This document shows, piece after piece, positions 26,550 to 35,666 of a stretch of DNA of 64,000 bases. Position numbers and translations under genes: made by a program. The first letter of the stretch is position 1; every line of letters begins with the position of its first letter. This stretch comes from Lachnospiraceae bacterium. Its GTDB lineage: Bacteria > Bacillota > Clostridia > Lachnospirales > Lachnospiraceae. The stretch spans positions 1-64,000 of the forward strand of contig JAFQZU010000018.1 of the NCBI GenBank assembly GCA_017405805.1, written 5' to 3'. The notes below the pieces were generated by a model, which saw only the letters and a program-made list of their open reading frames with translations, did not search any database and was not told the origin of the DNA.

Positions 26550-27479
26550 ATGGCGAATATCTATAAGGGAATCGAAGGCTTCATAGGCAATACGCCGCTC
26601 ATGGAGGTCGTCAATATAGAGAGAGAACTGGGGCTGGAGGCCACGATCCTGGTAAAGCTTGAGTACCTCAACCCGGCGGGCAGCGTAAAGGACAGAGCGG
26701 CGCTGTTCATGATCGAGGATGCGGAAAAACGGGGGATCCTGAAGCCCGGCGCCGTGATCATCGAACCGACCTCCGGCAACACGGGGATCGGCCTTGCGGC
26801 CATCGCCGCCTCGCGGGGCTACAAAGTGATCCTGACCATGCCCGACACCATGAGTGCCGAGCGGCGCAACATTCTCAGGGCATACGGCGCCGAGATTGTC
26901 CTGACCGAGGGAGCCGGCGGCATGAAGGCGGCCATCGACAAGGCGGAGGCACTTGCTCGTGAGATCCCGGGGAGCTTCATCCCGGGGCAGTTTGACAATC
27001 CCGCCAATCCCGCCGCGCACCGCGCCACTACGGGGCCCGAGATCTGGCGCGACACGGACGGCAGGATCGACATCTTCATCGCGGGCGTCGGCACCGGCGG
27101 CACCCTGACCGGCGTCGGGGAGTACCTCAAGGAGCAGAACCCCGACATTCAGGTCGTCGCCCTCGAGCCCGAGGATTCACCGGTCCTGTCGGAGGGAAGG
27201 ACAGGGGCGCATACGATCCAGGGGATCGGCGCCAACTTTGTTCCGTCAGTCCTCAATACCGCAGTCTATGACGAGATCTACAGGGCTTCCGGGGAAAGGG
27301 CGCTGGAAACAGCCCGGCTCCTCGCCCGCAAAGAAGGGATCTCCGTCGGCATCTCCTCCGGCGCGGCGCTGTGCGGCGCCATTGATCTGGCAAAGCGCCC
27401 CGAAAACCGTGGAAAAGTGATCGTCGCACTGCTTCCCGACAGCGGGGACAGATATTATTCGACACCTTTGTTCTGCTGA
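26550..27479 (+). CDS. cysK: Cysteine synthase (O-acetylserine sulfhydrylase)
   Basis: The 309-residue protein has the pyridoxal phosphate lysine in NPAGSVKDRAA, the phosphate-binding loop PTSGNTGIGLA, and VGTGGTLTGVG. It makes cysteine from O-acetylserine and sulfide. ACAGGGAGG precedes the ATG. The next gene, 53 bp downstream, uses cysteine to make gamma-glutamylcysteine, so the two probably form a thiol-synthesis unit. Confidence 0.95.
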   Translation: MANIYKGIEGFIGNTPLMEVVNIERELGLEATILVKLEYLNPAGSVKDRAALFMIEDAEKRGILKPGAVIIEPTSGNTGIGLAAIAASRGYKVILTMPDTMSAERRNILRAYGAEIVLTEGAGGMKAAIDKAEALAREIPGSFIPGQFDNPANPAAHRATTGPEIWRDTDGRIDIFIAGVGTGGTLTGVGEYLKEQNPDIQVVALEPEDSPVLSEGRTGAHTIQGIGANFVPSVLNTAVYDEIYRASGERALETARLLARKEGISVGISSGAALCGAIDLAKRPENRGKVIVALLPDSGDRYYSTPLFC

Positions 27480-27532
27480 AAAAAAAAGATGCAGTAAGCT
27501 TACAGTGTTCTTTGAACCGGAGCAAAAAGGCA

Positions 27533-28813
27533 ATGATACACATTGAAGATATTAATGTGCGCAGTACACTGATGCGATGCGGAGTGGGACTGGAAAAGGA
27601 GAGCCTGCGCATCACGGCTGACGGATTTATGGCAGGGACGCCGCATCCGTTTCCCGACGATCCGGAGATCGTGACGGATTTCTGTGAGAACCAGGTGGAG
27701 ATCAATCTGCCCGCTGCAGAAACGCCCGAAGACGCGGTCGGGCTTCTCCAGGAATATACCGATAAGATCTCGGAAAGGCTCAGGCTGCTTCCGGAGCCGG
27801 AGTATCTCTGGCCCTTCTCCAATCCGCCCTATCTGCGCGGCGAAGAGGACGTTCCGATCGCGTCCGGCAAAAGATCCCGCAAGACCAGCTACAGGGAGTA
27901 TCTCTCGCGCCGCTACGGCCGCTATATGATGACTTTTTCCGGGATCCATTATAATTATTCTTTTTCCAATGAATTCCTTTCGGCCGACTATCTCGCGGCC
28001 CGCAAAGCAGGCGAGATCGGCGAGATCACGCAGAGAGAGTACCGGGACCGCTTTTATCTTCATCTGGCCAAACGCGCCCTGCAGTACAACTGGCTGCTCG
28101 TGGCCCTCACAGCCGCCAGCCCGCTGATGGACAGCTCCTATATGGACAGCGGCATGACCGGATACGATGTGTTCAGCGGAATGGGAAGCACCCGCTGTTC
28201 CGCGGTCGGGTACTGGAACTGCTTTACGCCGGAGATCGATTATCATTCCATCGAGACATACGCGGACAGTATTCAGAAGTACATCGAGCAGGGGCTGATC
28301 CGAAATCCCGCGGAGCTGTTTTTCCCCATCCGCATCAAACCCAACGGAAAATATGATATCGACTCTTTTAAGAAAAAAGGAATTGGCCGCATCGAACTGC
28401 GCATGATCGACCTCAATCCGCTCTCGCCCTCCGGCATAGATCTGCGGGACGCGCAGTTCCTGCAGCTCCTCCTGATCTGGCTGGCGTCGCTTCCGGAGAT
28501 TGATTTTGACATGCCCGCACAGCTTCAGGCGGTCCACAATACCAAAAACGCAGCTTCCTATTATCTGGAAAAAGTCAGGATCCAGGATCTCGACGGCCGG
28601 AGCACGGACCTCCCCTCGGCTGCCCTGCAGGCACTGGGGCAGATGCGCGAATTCTACCGGGCCGTGTGGGAGTGGGAGGAACTGGGCAAGATCGAGGGAC
28701 TGATCCGCTACCAGGAGATGAAATTCCGGCATCCGGAGAACCGGTATGCGTGGAAGATCCGGAATACGTTCGGGGGAGGGGTTGTAAAGAAAGGATTGGA
28801 ATATATCCGTTAG
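27533..28813 (+). CDS. gshA: Glutamate-cysteine ligase, stand-alone
   Basis: The 426-residue product matches the glutamate-cysteine ligase domain of the GshF type: GVGLEKESLRIT, VTDFCENQVEINLP, LWPFSNPP, FSGIHYNYSFSNEF and RIELRMIDLNP. It joins glutamate and cysteine to gamma-glutamylcysteine. The C-terminal ATP-grasp domain that would add glycine in bifunctional GshF is absent and no gshB is nearby, so the end product may be gamma-glutamylcysteine itself. The ATG at 27533 has AAAAAGG just ahead; a TTG at 27512 is an alternative. Confidence 0.88.
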   Translation: MIHIEDINVRSTLMRCGVGLEKESLRITADGFMAGTPHPFPDDPEIVTDFCENQVEINLPAAETPEDAVGLLQEYTDKISERLRLLPEPEYLWPFSNPPYLRGEEDVPIASGKRSRKTSYREYLSRRYGRYMMTFSGIHYNYSFSNEFLSADYLAARKAGEIGEITQREYRDRFYLHLAKRALQYNWLLVALTAASPLMDSSYMDSGMTGYDVFSGMGSTRCSAVGYWNCFTPEIDYHSIETYADSIQKYIEQGLIRNPAELFFPIRIKPNGKYDIDSFKKKGIGRIELRMIDLNPLSPSGIDLRDAQFLQLLLIWLASLPEIDFDMPAQLQAVHNTKNAASYYLEKVRIQDLDGRSTDLPSAALQALGQMREFYRAVWEWEELGKIEGLIRYQEMKFRHPENRYAWKIRNTFGGGVVKKGLEYIR

Positions 28814-28821
28814 AGGATGAT

Positions 28822-28920
28822 GAACCGTATATATAGTATCCTTGGGCACGCTCGCCTATGCTCGCTCGTTCGCGCCCCTATGGGCGCGAAAAGGCCCGGC
28901 GGATACTATATATACGGTTC
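28822..28920. repeat. Long perfect inverted repeat with a nested hairpin
   Basis: GAACCGTATATATAGTATCC at 28822-28841 and its exact reverse complement at 28901-28920 enclose 59 bp. Inside is a second hairpin, TTCGCGCCC-CTAT-GGGCGCGAA (28869-28890). The outer stem is AT-rich and the inside is GC-rich, as if a small palindromic element had entered the loop of a terminator of the ligase gene. The right arm is followed by TTGCATTT. Confidence 0.85.
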
Positions 28921-29036
28921 TTGCATTTAAGGCTGGGAAGAGCGCGGGATACTGCTGAATCCTGCGGAAATTGAAATCTGGCAGAGGGCTGCAGATAAAA
29001 AGCAAGAAAGGGATCATTTTAGCAGCATGAAGATAA

Positions 29037-29271
29037 GAAGAGTCCGATCGGGGACGAGATCTTTGTGTGAGAACGTTAGTCGCAGTTAGACTTTCTCTGA
29101 ACGAAAGCGGGGCCGAGGGTGCGCGGCTCCCGCGCGCCCGAGTGGAGGGATGTTTGAGCCGGCCGTTCACAGGAACGGCCGGCGAGTTACCGACTTGCCC
29201 CGCTGCAGTAAAGAGAGAGTCTTACGGAGACTTCGTTCTCTCGCATGATCGCGTCCCCGATCGGACTCTTA
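29037..29271 (+). ncRNA. Structured HEARO/omega-RNA-like element, copy C
   Basis: The basal stem is AGACTTTCTCT (29088-29098) with AGAGAGAGTCT (29212-29222). Inside are AGCGGGG/CCCCGCT, the hairpin GGGTGCGCGG-CTC-CCGCGCGCCC, the conserved GAGTGGAGGGATGTTTGAG, the hairpin CCGGCCGTTC-ACAG-GAACGGCCGG, and GCGAGTTACCGACTTGCCCC. Outer arms at 29037-29075 and 29234-29270 share AAGAGTCCGATCGGGGACG inverted. No ORF lies inside. It occupies the space between two convergent genes. The inverted arm sequence is unrelated to those of copies A and B. Confidence 0.62.
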
Positions 29272-29294
29272 TGAATCCGTTTCGGGCTGTTTTA

Positions 29295-30059
29295 TTACTT
29301 CCACTTAATCGTCACAATATCCCCAAACGCATAATCCAGATCCCCTGCATACCTGGGCTTACGCTTCACGCACAGATAATAGGTTCCCTTGGGGAAAGCT
29401 GCCTTGGTGATATAGCGCGTGTCACTACCGTATTTCACGGTGGAGAGCCTTGCCATGTTGGCGTTGTAGAGTTCCGTGTTATAGGCATAATCTGCGAGGT
29501 TGGTCCAGAAGATGATCTTCTTCTTGGAAGGATTGGTGATCTTGAACCACCTGCAGTAGTTTGTCTTGGGCGTCAGCATGATCTTGGCTGCGGTGTTGGC
29601 AGCGAGGGCCGTCGCCTTGGCTACGCAGTAGTTGGGCGCGCTGGGCGCGGCGATGAAGGAATATTTGGCTTTGCCCTCCGAGACTTCCATGTAGTAGGTG
29701 CCGGCCTCTACTGCGACCGATTTGCTTTCCGAATCGGCTTTGAGATAGGTGCGGCTGCCGCCGGACACGCCCTTGGCCAGTGCGGAAGCGGAGGTATACA
29801 GCCTGATGTATCCGTCGCTCGAGAAGGCAAAGGAGAGCTGGCCGGGCTTGGCGACTTTGATGGTGTAGTAGGTGTAGTGGATTCCGGTCGTTCCATCGTA
29901 CTTATAGGACTTATTGGCCCAGGTGCCGGCGCCCAGAGTCTGGAAGCGATAGTTCTGGGAGGCCGCCGATACGGACAGGGGTGCCAGCATCGAGACGACG
30001 AGCGCTGCCAGAAGAGCGAGGGAGAGCAGGCGTTTTTTGACGGATTTTGCTTTTGACAT
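29295..30059 (-). CDS. Secreted protein with PPC-like beta domains
   Basis: A 30-residue signal peptide (KKRLLSLALLAALVVSML...VSAASQ) is followed by beta-rich sequence. Two segments each resemble the bacterial pre-peptidase C-terminal fold: one around GQLSFAFSSDGYIRLYTSA...AGTYYMEVSEG and one around YCRWFKITNPSKKKIIFWT...FPKGTYYLCVKRK. No catalytic domain is visible, so it may be a carbohydrate- or surface-binding module on its own. I placed the start at 30059, where GGAAGGAA precedes the ATG. Confidence 0.75.
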   Translation of the reverse strand: MSKAKSVKKRLLSLALLAALVVSMLAPLSVSAASQNYRFQTLGAGTWANKSYKYDGTTGIHYTYYTIKVAKPGQLSFAFSSDGYIRLYTSASALAKGVSGGSRTYLKADSESKSVAVEAGTYYMEVSEGKAKYSFIAAPSAPNYCVAKATALAANTAAKIMLTPKTNYCRWFKITNPSKKKIIFWTNLADYAYNTELYNANMARLSTVKYGSDTRYITKAAFPKGTYYLCVKRKPRYAGDLDYAFGDIVTIKWK

Positions 30060-30278
30060 TTGTTCCTTCCTTTCTGTTTGGTGACTGAATGTAAGAGTGT
30101 CTGTCAACCAGTTCGCAGTCAAGCGAGACCGGCCTTAATCGTTTAATAAAAATATAGCATAGATAGAATGTGAGAACAAGGAAACAGAGGGGATGGAGAG
30201 AACGAAAATTTTCCGGGGGGTTTTCGTAGCGGCAAATGTGGTATAACTGTAGAGAAAAAACTATGCAAAGGGGTAACC

Positions 30279-32480
30279 ATGACTGAGACAGGAATCAACG
30301 CACTGATTGCGAAGGAACTGAATGTGAAGGAGTGGCAGGTGGACGCCGCGGTCAGGCTGATCGACGAGGGCAACACCATTCCTTTTATCGCGCGATACAG
30401 AAAAGAAGCGACCGGCACGCTGGATGACACGCAGCTCAGGGAACTGGGCGACAGGCTCTCCTATCTGAGGGCCCTCGAGGAGCGCCGGGAGAAAGTGCTG
30501 CAGAGCATTGCGGAACAGGGGAAGCTGACGCCGGCGCTGCGCGCGAAGATCGAGGCGGCGCAGACGCAGGTGGAGGTGGAGGATCTTTACCTTCCCTTCC
30601 GGCCCAGGAGAAGGACCAGGGCCGGCATCGCAAAGGAGAGAGGGCTCGAGGGACTTGCCGCCTTTATCCTGCAGCAGAGCACGAAAGAGCCCGTGGAGAA
30701 GGAAGCGGCAAAATACGTCGACCCGGAGAAGGAAGTGCCGGACACGGCTGCGGCCCTGCAGGGGGCGCGGGACATCCTCGCCGAACAGTTCTCGGACAAT
30801 GCGGACTACAGGGCCTGGATCCGGGAGAAGACCTGGGAGCACGGGACGCTGGCGACGGCAGAGAAGGCCGTGAAAGCGGAGAAAGAAGAGAAGCCCGGCA
30901 AAGCAGAAAAGACCGCGGCGGAGCGCCGCGATGTATACGAGATGTATTTTGACTATGAGGAGCAGCTCAGGCGGATCCCCGGGCACAGGGTGCTGGCCAT
31001 CAACCGGGGAGAGAAGGAGAAGATCCTGAATGTGAGCGTCACGGCGCCGGCGGAGAAGATCGAGATCTATCTGCTGAACCGGGTGACCGGGCGGCACGGG
31101 AAGGACAATCCTTATACGCTTCCCCAGATCAGGGAGGCGGTGCACGACAGTTATACCAGGCTCATCGCGCCCGCCGTCGAGCGGGAGATGCGCAGTCAGC
31201 TGACGGAGGCGGCCGAGGACGGCGCGATCCGGGTCTTTGCCTCGAATCTGGAGCAGCTCCTGATGCAGCAGCCCATCGCCGGCAGGGTGGTGCTGGGATG
31301 GGATCCCGCATTCCGGACGGGATGCAAACTCGCTGTGGTGGATCCCACCGGGAGAGTCCTGGACACGAAGGTCATCTACCCCACGGCGCCGCAGAATAAG
31401 GTGCGGGAGGCGGAGAGCGAGTTAAAAAAGCTCCAGGACAAGTACCATTTCAGCGTGATCAGCCTGGGGAACGGCACGGCCTCCAGGGAGTCCGAGCAGG
31501 TGATCACCGATTACATACGCAAAAATACCGGCACCCCGATCCAGTACGTGATCGTCAACGAGGCCGGCGCCTCGGTCTACAGCGCCAGCAAGCTGGCGGC
31601 GGAGGAGTTTCCGCAGTTCGACGTGGGACAAAGGAGCGCGGCCTCCATAGCGCGCCGGCTCCAGGATCCCCTGGCGGAGCTGGTCAAGATCGATCCCAAG
31701 GCCATCGGCGTAGGGCAGTACCAGCACGATATGAACCAGAAAAAGCTCGACGGCGCCCTGGACGGGGTCGTGGAGCGCTGCGTGAACAGCGTGGGCGTGG
31801 ACCTGAATACGGCTTCGGTGTCTCTTTTGTCGCATATCGCGGGCATCTCGGAGAGCCTCGCCAAAAATATCGTCGCCTACAGGGAGGAGAAGGGCCGTTT
31901 TTCGAGCAGAAAGGAGCTGCTGAAGGTGTCAAAGCTCGGCCCGAAGGCCTTCGAGCAGTGCGCCGGGTTTCTGCGGATCAGCGGCGGGACGGAGCCCCTC
32001 GACGCCACGTCGGTGCACCCGGAGAGCTATAAGGCGGTGGAGAAGCTGCTGAAAAAATACGGGCTGACCAAGGACCCGGATTCGCTGCGCGGCATCCGCG
32101 GCGCGGTGGGGGATCCCGCAGCTGCCGCAAAGGAGCTGGAGATCGGCGCGATCACGCTCTCCGACATACTGTCGGAGCTGGAAAAGCCCGCGAGGGATCC
32201 CAGGGAGGATATGCCGGCGCCCGTCCTGCGGAGCGACGTGCTGTCCATGGAGGACCTCACGCCCGGTATGAAGCTGAAGGGGACGGTCCGGAATATTGTG
32301 GATTTTGGCGCATTTGTAGATATCGGGGTGCACCAGGACGGCCTCGTGCATATCTCGAAGATGAGCAGACGGTTCATAAAGCACCCGCTGGAAGTGGTGC
32401 ACGTGGGAGACGTCGTGGACGTGACGATCCTGGCGGTGGACCAGAGGAAGAAGCGGATCTCCCTGTCTATGACGGATTGA
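30279..32480 (+). CDS. tex: Tex-type S1 RNA-binding transcription accessory protein
   Basis: The 733-residue product has the Tex N-terminal helical domain (NVKEWQVDAAVRLIDEGNTIPFIARYRKEATG), the YqgF-like core (VLGWDPAFRTGCKLAVVDPTG), a helix-hairpin-helix (LLSHIAGISESLAKNIV) and the C-terminal S1 domain (GTVRNIVDFGAFVDIGVHQDGLVHIS). Tex influences transcription and RNA turnover. A lysine/glutamate-rich insert lies near residues 195-215. It is followed closely by trmD. Confidence 0.95.
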   Translation: MTETGINALIAKELNVKEWQVDAAVRLIDEGNTIPFIARYRKEATGTLDDTQLRELGDRLSYLRALEERREKVLQSIAEQGKLTPALRAKIEAAQTQVEVEDLYLPFRPRRRTRAGIAKERGLEGLAAFILQQSTKEPVEKEAAKYVDPEKEVPDTAAALQGARDILAEQFSDNADYRAWIREKTWEHGTLATAEKAVKAEKEEKPGKAEKTAAERRDVYEMYFDYEEQLRRIPGHRVLAINRGEKEKILNVSVTAPAEKIEIYLLNRVTGRHGKDNPYTLPQIREAVHDSYTRLIAPAVEREMRSQLTEAAEDGAIRVFASNLEQLLMQQPIAGRVVLGWDPAFRTGCKLAVVDPTGRVLDTKVIYPTAPQNKVREAESELKKLQDKYHFSVISLGNGTASRESEQVITDYIRKNTGTPIQYVIVNEAGASVYSASKLAAEEFPQFDVGQRSAASIARRLQDPLAELVKIDPKAIGVGQYQHDMNQKKLDGALDGVVERCVNSVGVDLNTASVSLLSHIAGISESLAKNIVAYREEKGRFSSRKELLKVSKLGPKAFEQCAGFLRISGGTEPLDATSVHPESYKAVEKLLKKYGLTKDPDSLRGIRGAVGDPAAAAKELEIGAITLSDILSELEKPARDPREDMPAPVLRSDVLSMEDLTPGMKLKGTVRNIVDFGAFVDIGVHQDGLVHISKMSRRFIKHPLEVVHVGDVVDVTILAVDQRKKRISLSMTD

Positions 32481-32527
32481 GCCCGGAGGCGGCGAATCAC
32501 GCAGGAAGGGAAAACGGGGGAGAGAGT

Positions 32528-33280
32528 ATGAAGATTTCGATTCTCACGATGTTTCCGGAGATGTTCGACAGCTTTCTGAACACGCCGGTGGTGCGCAGGG
32601 CCATCCGGAAGGAGAGCCTTGTGCTGGAGATCGTGGACATCAGGGAATTCGCGCCGGGGAGTTTTCGGCATATCGACGACTCCCCTTTTGGCGGCGGCCC
32701 GGGCATGGTGATGCGGTGCCAGCCGGTGGCGGACGCACTGCGAAAGGTGCGGGGCAGGGAGGAGGAGCAAGCAGGCGGAGGCGTCGTCACGGCTGCGCTG
32801 ACGCCGGCCGGGAAGGTCTTTGACCAGGCGGCGGCCCATGAATTTGCGGGCCTGCGGCACCTGATCCTGCTCTGCGGCCACTATGAGGGACTGGACGAGC
32901 GGATCTTCCGGCGCGTGGACAGGGAGATCTCCATCGGGGATTTCGTCATGACGGGAGGAGAGATCCCCGCCATGGCGGTGGCCGACGCCGTGATCCGTCT
33001 TCTGCCCGGCGCCATCCGGGCGGAGAGTACGGGGGAGGAGTCCTTTGAGAACGGCCTTCTGGAATACCCCCAGTACACACAGCCCGCCGTCTTTGAGGGG
33101 GAGGCCGTGCTGGAAGTCCTTCTGTCGGGCAACCACGAAAAGATCCGGCGGTGGAGGCTCAGGGAGTCCCTTCGCAGGACGCTGGAGCGCAGGCCGGATC
33201 TTCTGGAAAAGAGAGTGATGACGGAGGAGGAGAAGGAAATACTGGCGGAGCTGCGCGCTACAGCCACTTTTTCTTCTTGA
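32528..33280 (+). CDS. trmD: tRNA (guanine-N1)-methyltransferase
   Basis: The sequence has the SPOUT knot motifs DDSPFGGGPGMVMR, ILLCGHYEGLDERI and SIGDFVMTGGEIPAM, and is 250 residues long, as usual. It methylates G37 of tRNAs using S-adenosylmethionine. It usually sits with rpsP and rimM; here it follows tex instead. The start at 32528 has GGGGGAGAG. Its 3' end overlaps the convergent corA by 23 bases. Confidence 0.96.
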   Translation: MKISILTMFPEMFDSFLNTPVVRRAIRKESLVLEIVDIREFAPGSFRHIDDSPFGGGPGMVMRCQPVADALRKVRGREEEQAGGGVVTAALTPAGKVFDQAAAHEFAGLRHLILLCGHYEGLDERIFRRVDREISIGDFVMTGGEIPAMAVADAVIRLLPGAIRAESTGEESFENGLLEYPQYTQPAVFEGEAVLEVLLSGNHEKIRRWRLRESLRRTLERRPDLLEKRVMTEEEKEILAELRATATFSS

Positions 33281-34184
33281 AATAATACAGACTCCCGGAG
33301 GAAATCAGGAGGCAGACCAGGATCACGATCGGATACGCGTAGGGCGACTCCAGTTCCGGCATGTGGGTAAAGTTCATGCCGTACCAGCCGACGATCAGCG
33401 TCAGCGGCATGAAGATCGTGGTCACGATCGTGAGAATGGTCATGATGTGGTTCTGCTTGATGACCATCTGGGCCTGGTAAAGGTCCCGGATCTGCACCGT
33501 GTAGTCCTGCAGGGACAGGATCATGTCGAGGCGGCGCGAGGCGCGGCTTCCAAAGAGCTTGAACAGGCGCAGATTCTCATTCCGGAAGAAATCGTTGTCA
33601 TTCTCTTCAAAGACCTGTACCAGGTCCAGGAGCTGTTCATAGTGGGTCCGCATCTCCAGAAGATCGCTCCGGATCTCGTTGATCCGGGCACTGCTGCCCT
33701 GTTCGTCAAAATCACCGGCCAACTCATCCTCTATCTTTTTGAGCTCCTTTTCCAGATTCTCAAAATAGGAGCGGTCCTCCCGGATGATCCGGTCCAGAAA
33801 ATCGCAAAGGAATCGCTCCAGGCCCGGGGCGTGCCACTTCCTGGTCTTTGCCATATCCCGTATGATATTTCCCGCATAACCGTTTACATCGATGAATACG
33901 ACGCCCTTTTCGTCCAGGGCAAAGGCAAAGAGAAAGTCGTCCCCGGCCACATTGGACCTGTCCGGTATGCGGAAGGTCCCGGTGATCGCGTCGTAGTTGA
34001 CGTCGGCCTTGGTGTTGTAGATGTTTTCCTGCTCGTGGTCCCGGTCGATCCCGATATCAAAAGTATCCTTGGAATTGCCCCATTCCTCCGGGGTCAGAAC
34101 GGCGACGAAGGGATAGGCGGAAGCCTCCTCCAGGCATTTTTTGTGGGTGCTGCCCACGAGCGTCTCTTTGATCTGATAATACAT
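33258..34184 (-). CDS. corA: CorA-type magnesium/cobalt channel
   Basis: The 308-residue protein has a long cytoplasmic helical domain and two C-terminal membrane helices separated by the family motif YGMNF and the loop THMPELESPYAYP. It allows Mg2+ or related divalent ions to enter. AAAGGAGAAGG precedes the ATG, and it lies 16 bases behind rarA, so it is in the same transcript. The C-terminal KKKKWL tail overlaps the end of trmD. Confidence 0.94.
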   Translation of the reverse strand: MYYQIKETLVGSTHKKCLEEASAYPFVAVLTPEEWGNSKDTFDIGIDRDHEQENIYNTKADVNYDAITGTFRIPDRSNVAGDDFLFAFALDEKGVVFIDVNGYAGNIIRDMAKTRKWHAPGLERFLCDFLDRIIREDRSYFENLEKELKKIEDELAGDFDEQGSSARINEIRSDLLEMRTHYEQLLDLVQVFEENDNDFFRNENLRLFKLFGSRASRRLDMILSLQDYTVQIRDLYQAQMVIKQNHIMTILTIVTTIFMPLTLIVGWYGMNFTHMPELESPYAYPIVILVCLLISSGSLYYFKKKKWL

Positions 34185-34200
34185 GGTCTTACCTTCTCCT

Positions 34201-35529
34201 TTAAGACTGTCTGCGCTTTGCCTCTTTCCAGCGAAGGATCGCTTCCAGTCTCTCTTTGTATTTTCCCTCTACGCCCTGTTCCGAAGGCAGATAGTACCGC
34301 TTGCCCTGCAGGGCCTCCGGCAGGCAGTGCATGGCGGTGATGTGCCCCTCGTAGTCGTGTGCGTACTGATAGCCCTTCCCGTAATCCAGATCCTTCATCA
34401 GGCGCGTCGGCGCGTTGCGGATCTGCAGGGGGACGGGCTCTGCCATGCTCTCCATGGCGTCGTCGCGGGCGGCGAAATAAGCGGTCTCCAGGGCGTTGGA
34501 TTTGGGCGCCAGCGACATATAGACCACGGCGTGGGTCAGGTGCACGCTGCATTCGGGCATGCCGATAAAGTGGCAGGCCTGATAGGCTGCCACGGCGACC
34601 TGCAGGGCGCGGGAGTCCGCCATGCCGACGTCCTCCGAGGCGAACCGGATGACGCGGCGCGCCACATACAGGGGGTCCTCGCCGGCTTCCAGCATGCGGG
34701 CCAGCCAGTAGACGGCGGCGTCCGGGTCGGAGTTGCGCATGGACTTGTGGAGGGCGGAGATGATGTTGTAGTGCTCCTCCCCCTTTTTGTCGTAAAGAAG
34801 GGATTTGCGGGATATGAGCTGCTCCAGCGTCTTCGTGTCGACGACGGTCGTGCTCCCGTCAAAATCCCCGTTCAGGACAGCCATCTCCAGCGTGGAGAGG
34901 GCGGCGCGGGCGTCCCCGTTCGAGAAGGCGGCGATCGCCGTCAGCACGTCGTCATCGATGCGCACCTTCTGTCCGCCGTACCCGTTGGGATCCGTGAGGG
35001 CCCTGCGCAGGATGCCCTTGATGTCCTCTGTTTCAAGGGGCCGCAGGACGAAGACCTTGCACCGCGACAGGAGCGCCCCGTTGATCTCGAAGGAGGGGTT
35101 CTCCGTGGTGGCGCCGATCAGGATGATGCTGCCCTTTTCCACAAAGGGGAGGAAGGCGTCCTGCTGGGCCTTGTTGAAGCGATGGATCTCGTCTACGAAG
35201 ACGATGGTCTTCATGCCGTACTGTCTTGCCGCGTCCGCCTGTTTCATCACGTTCCGGATCTCGCGGATCCCGCTGGTGACGGCGGAAAAGTCGATGAACT
35301 GGGACCGGGTGTGCGAGGCGATGATCCGGGCCAGGGTCGTCTTGCCGACGCCGGGAGGCCCCCAGAAGATCATGGAGGCGATCTGGTCGTTTTCGATCAG
35401 GCGCCGGAGGACTCTGCCGGGCCCCAGCAGGTGCTTCTGGCCGGCGTAGTCGTCCAGGGTCTGCGGCCGGAGGCGGGAAGCCAGGGGCTGCTGTATGTCG
35501 TTGTCGAATAAGGATAACTGTTCTTCCAT
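34201..35529 (-). CDS. rarA: Replication-associated recombination protein A (MgsA)
   Basis: The 442-residue AAA+ protein has Walker A GPPGVGKTTLA, Walker B FVDEIHRFNKAQQD, sensor 1 LIGATTENPSFE, and the C-terminal MgsA tetramerisation domain (YWLARMLEAGEDPLYVARR...YAHDYEGHITAMHCLPE). It acts at stalled replication forks. It is the first gene of a minus-strand pair with corA. Confidence 0.96.
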   Translation of the reverse strand: MEEQLSLFDNDIQQPLASRLRPQTLDDYAGQKHLLGPGRVLRRLIENDQIASMIFWGPPGVGKTTLARIIASHTRSQFIDFSAVTSGIREIRNVMKQADAARQYGMKTIVFVDEIHRFNKAQQDAFLPFVEKGSIILIGATTENPSFEINGALLSRCKVFVLRPLETEDIKGILRRALTDPNGYGGQKVRIDDDVLTAIAAFSNGDARAALSTLEMAVLNGDFDGSTTVVDTKTLEQLISRKSLLYDKKGEEHYNIISALHKSMRNSDPDAAVYWLARMLEAGEDPLYVARRVIRFASEDVGMADSRALQVAVAAYQACHFIGMPECSVHLTHAVVYMSLAPKSNALETAYFAARDDAMESMAEPVPLQIRNAPTRLMKDLDYGKGYQYAHDYEGHITAMHCLPEALQGKRYYLPSEQGVEGKYKERLEAILRWKEAKRRQS

Positions 35530-35666
35530 AACCTCTATTGTCTCACATTCTGCCGGTCAGAACAATCCGCTGAACGAAAGGATCCCTTTACTTTGCGGGA
35601 TCCAATCATATATAATCGTGCTAGCTAAAATGATGGCCCCTGTGACCACCGGAAAAGAGGGTTTTC

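Noticed and set aside
29067-30056. A 329-codon plus-strand frame from copy C into the secreted protein gene
   Set aside because: It begins in the RNA-like element and runs antisense to a gene with signal peptide and ribosome site.
33258-33280. Overlap of trmD and corA as an annotation error
   Set aside because: Both C-termini match their families up to the stop codons, so the 23-base convergent overlap is real.
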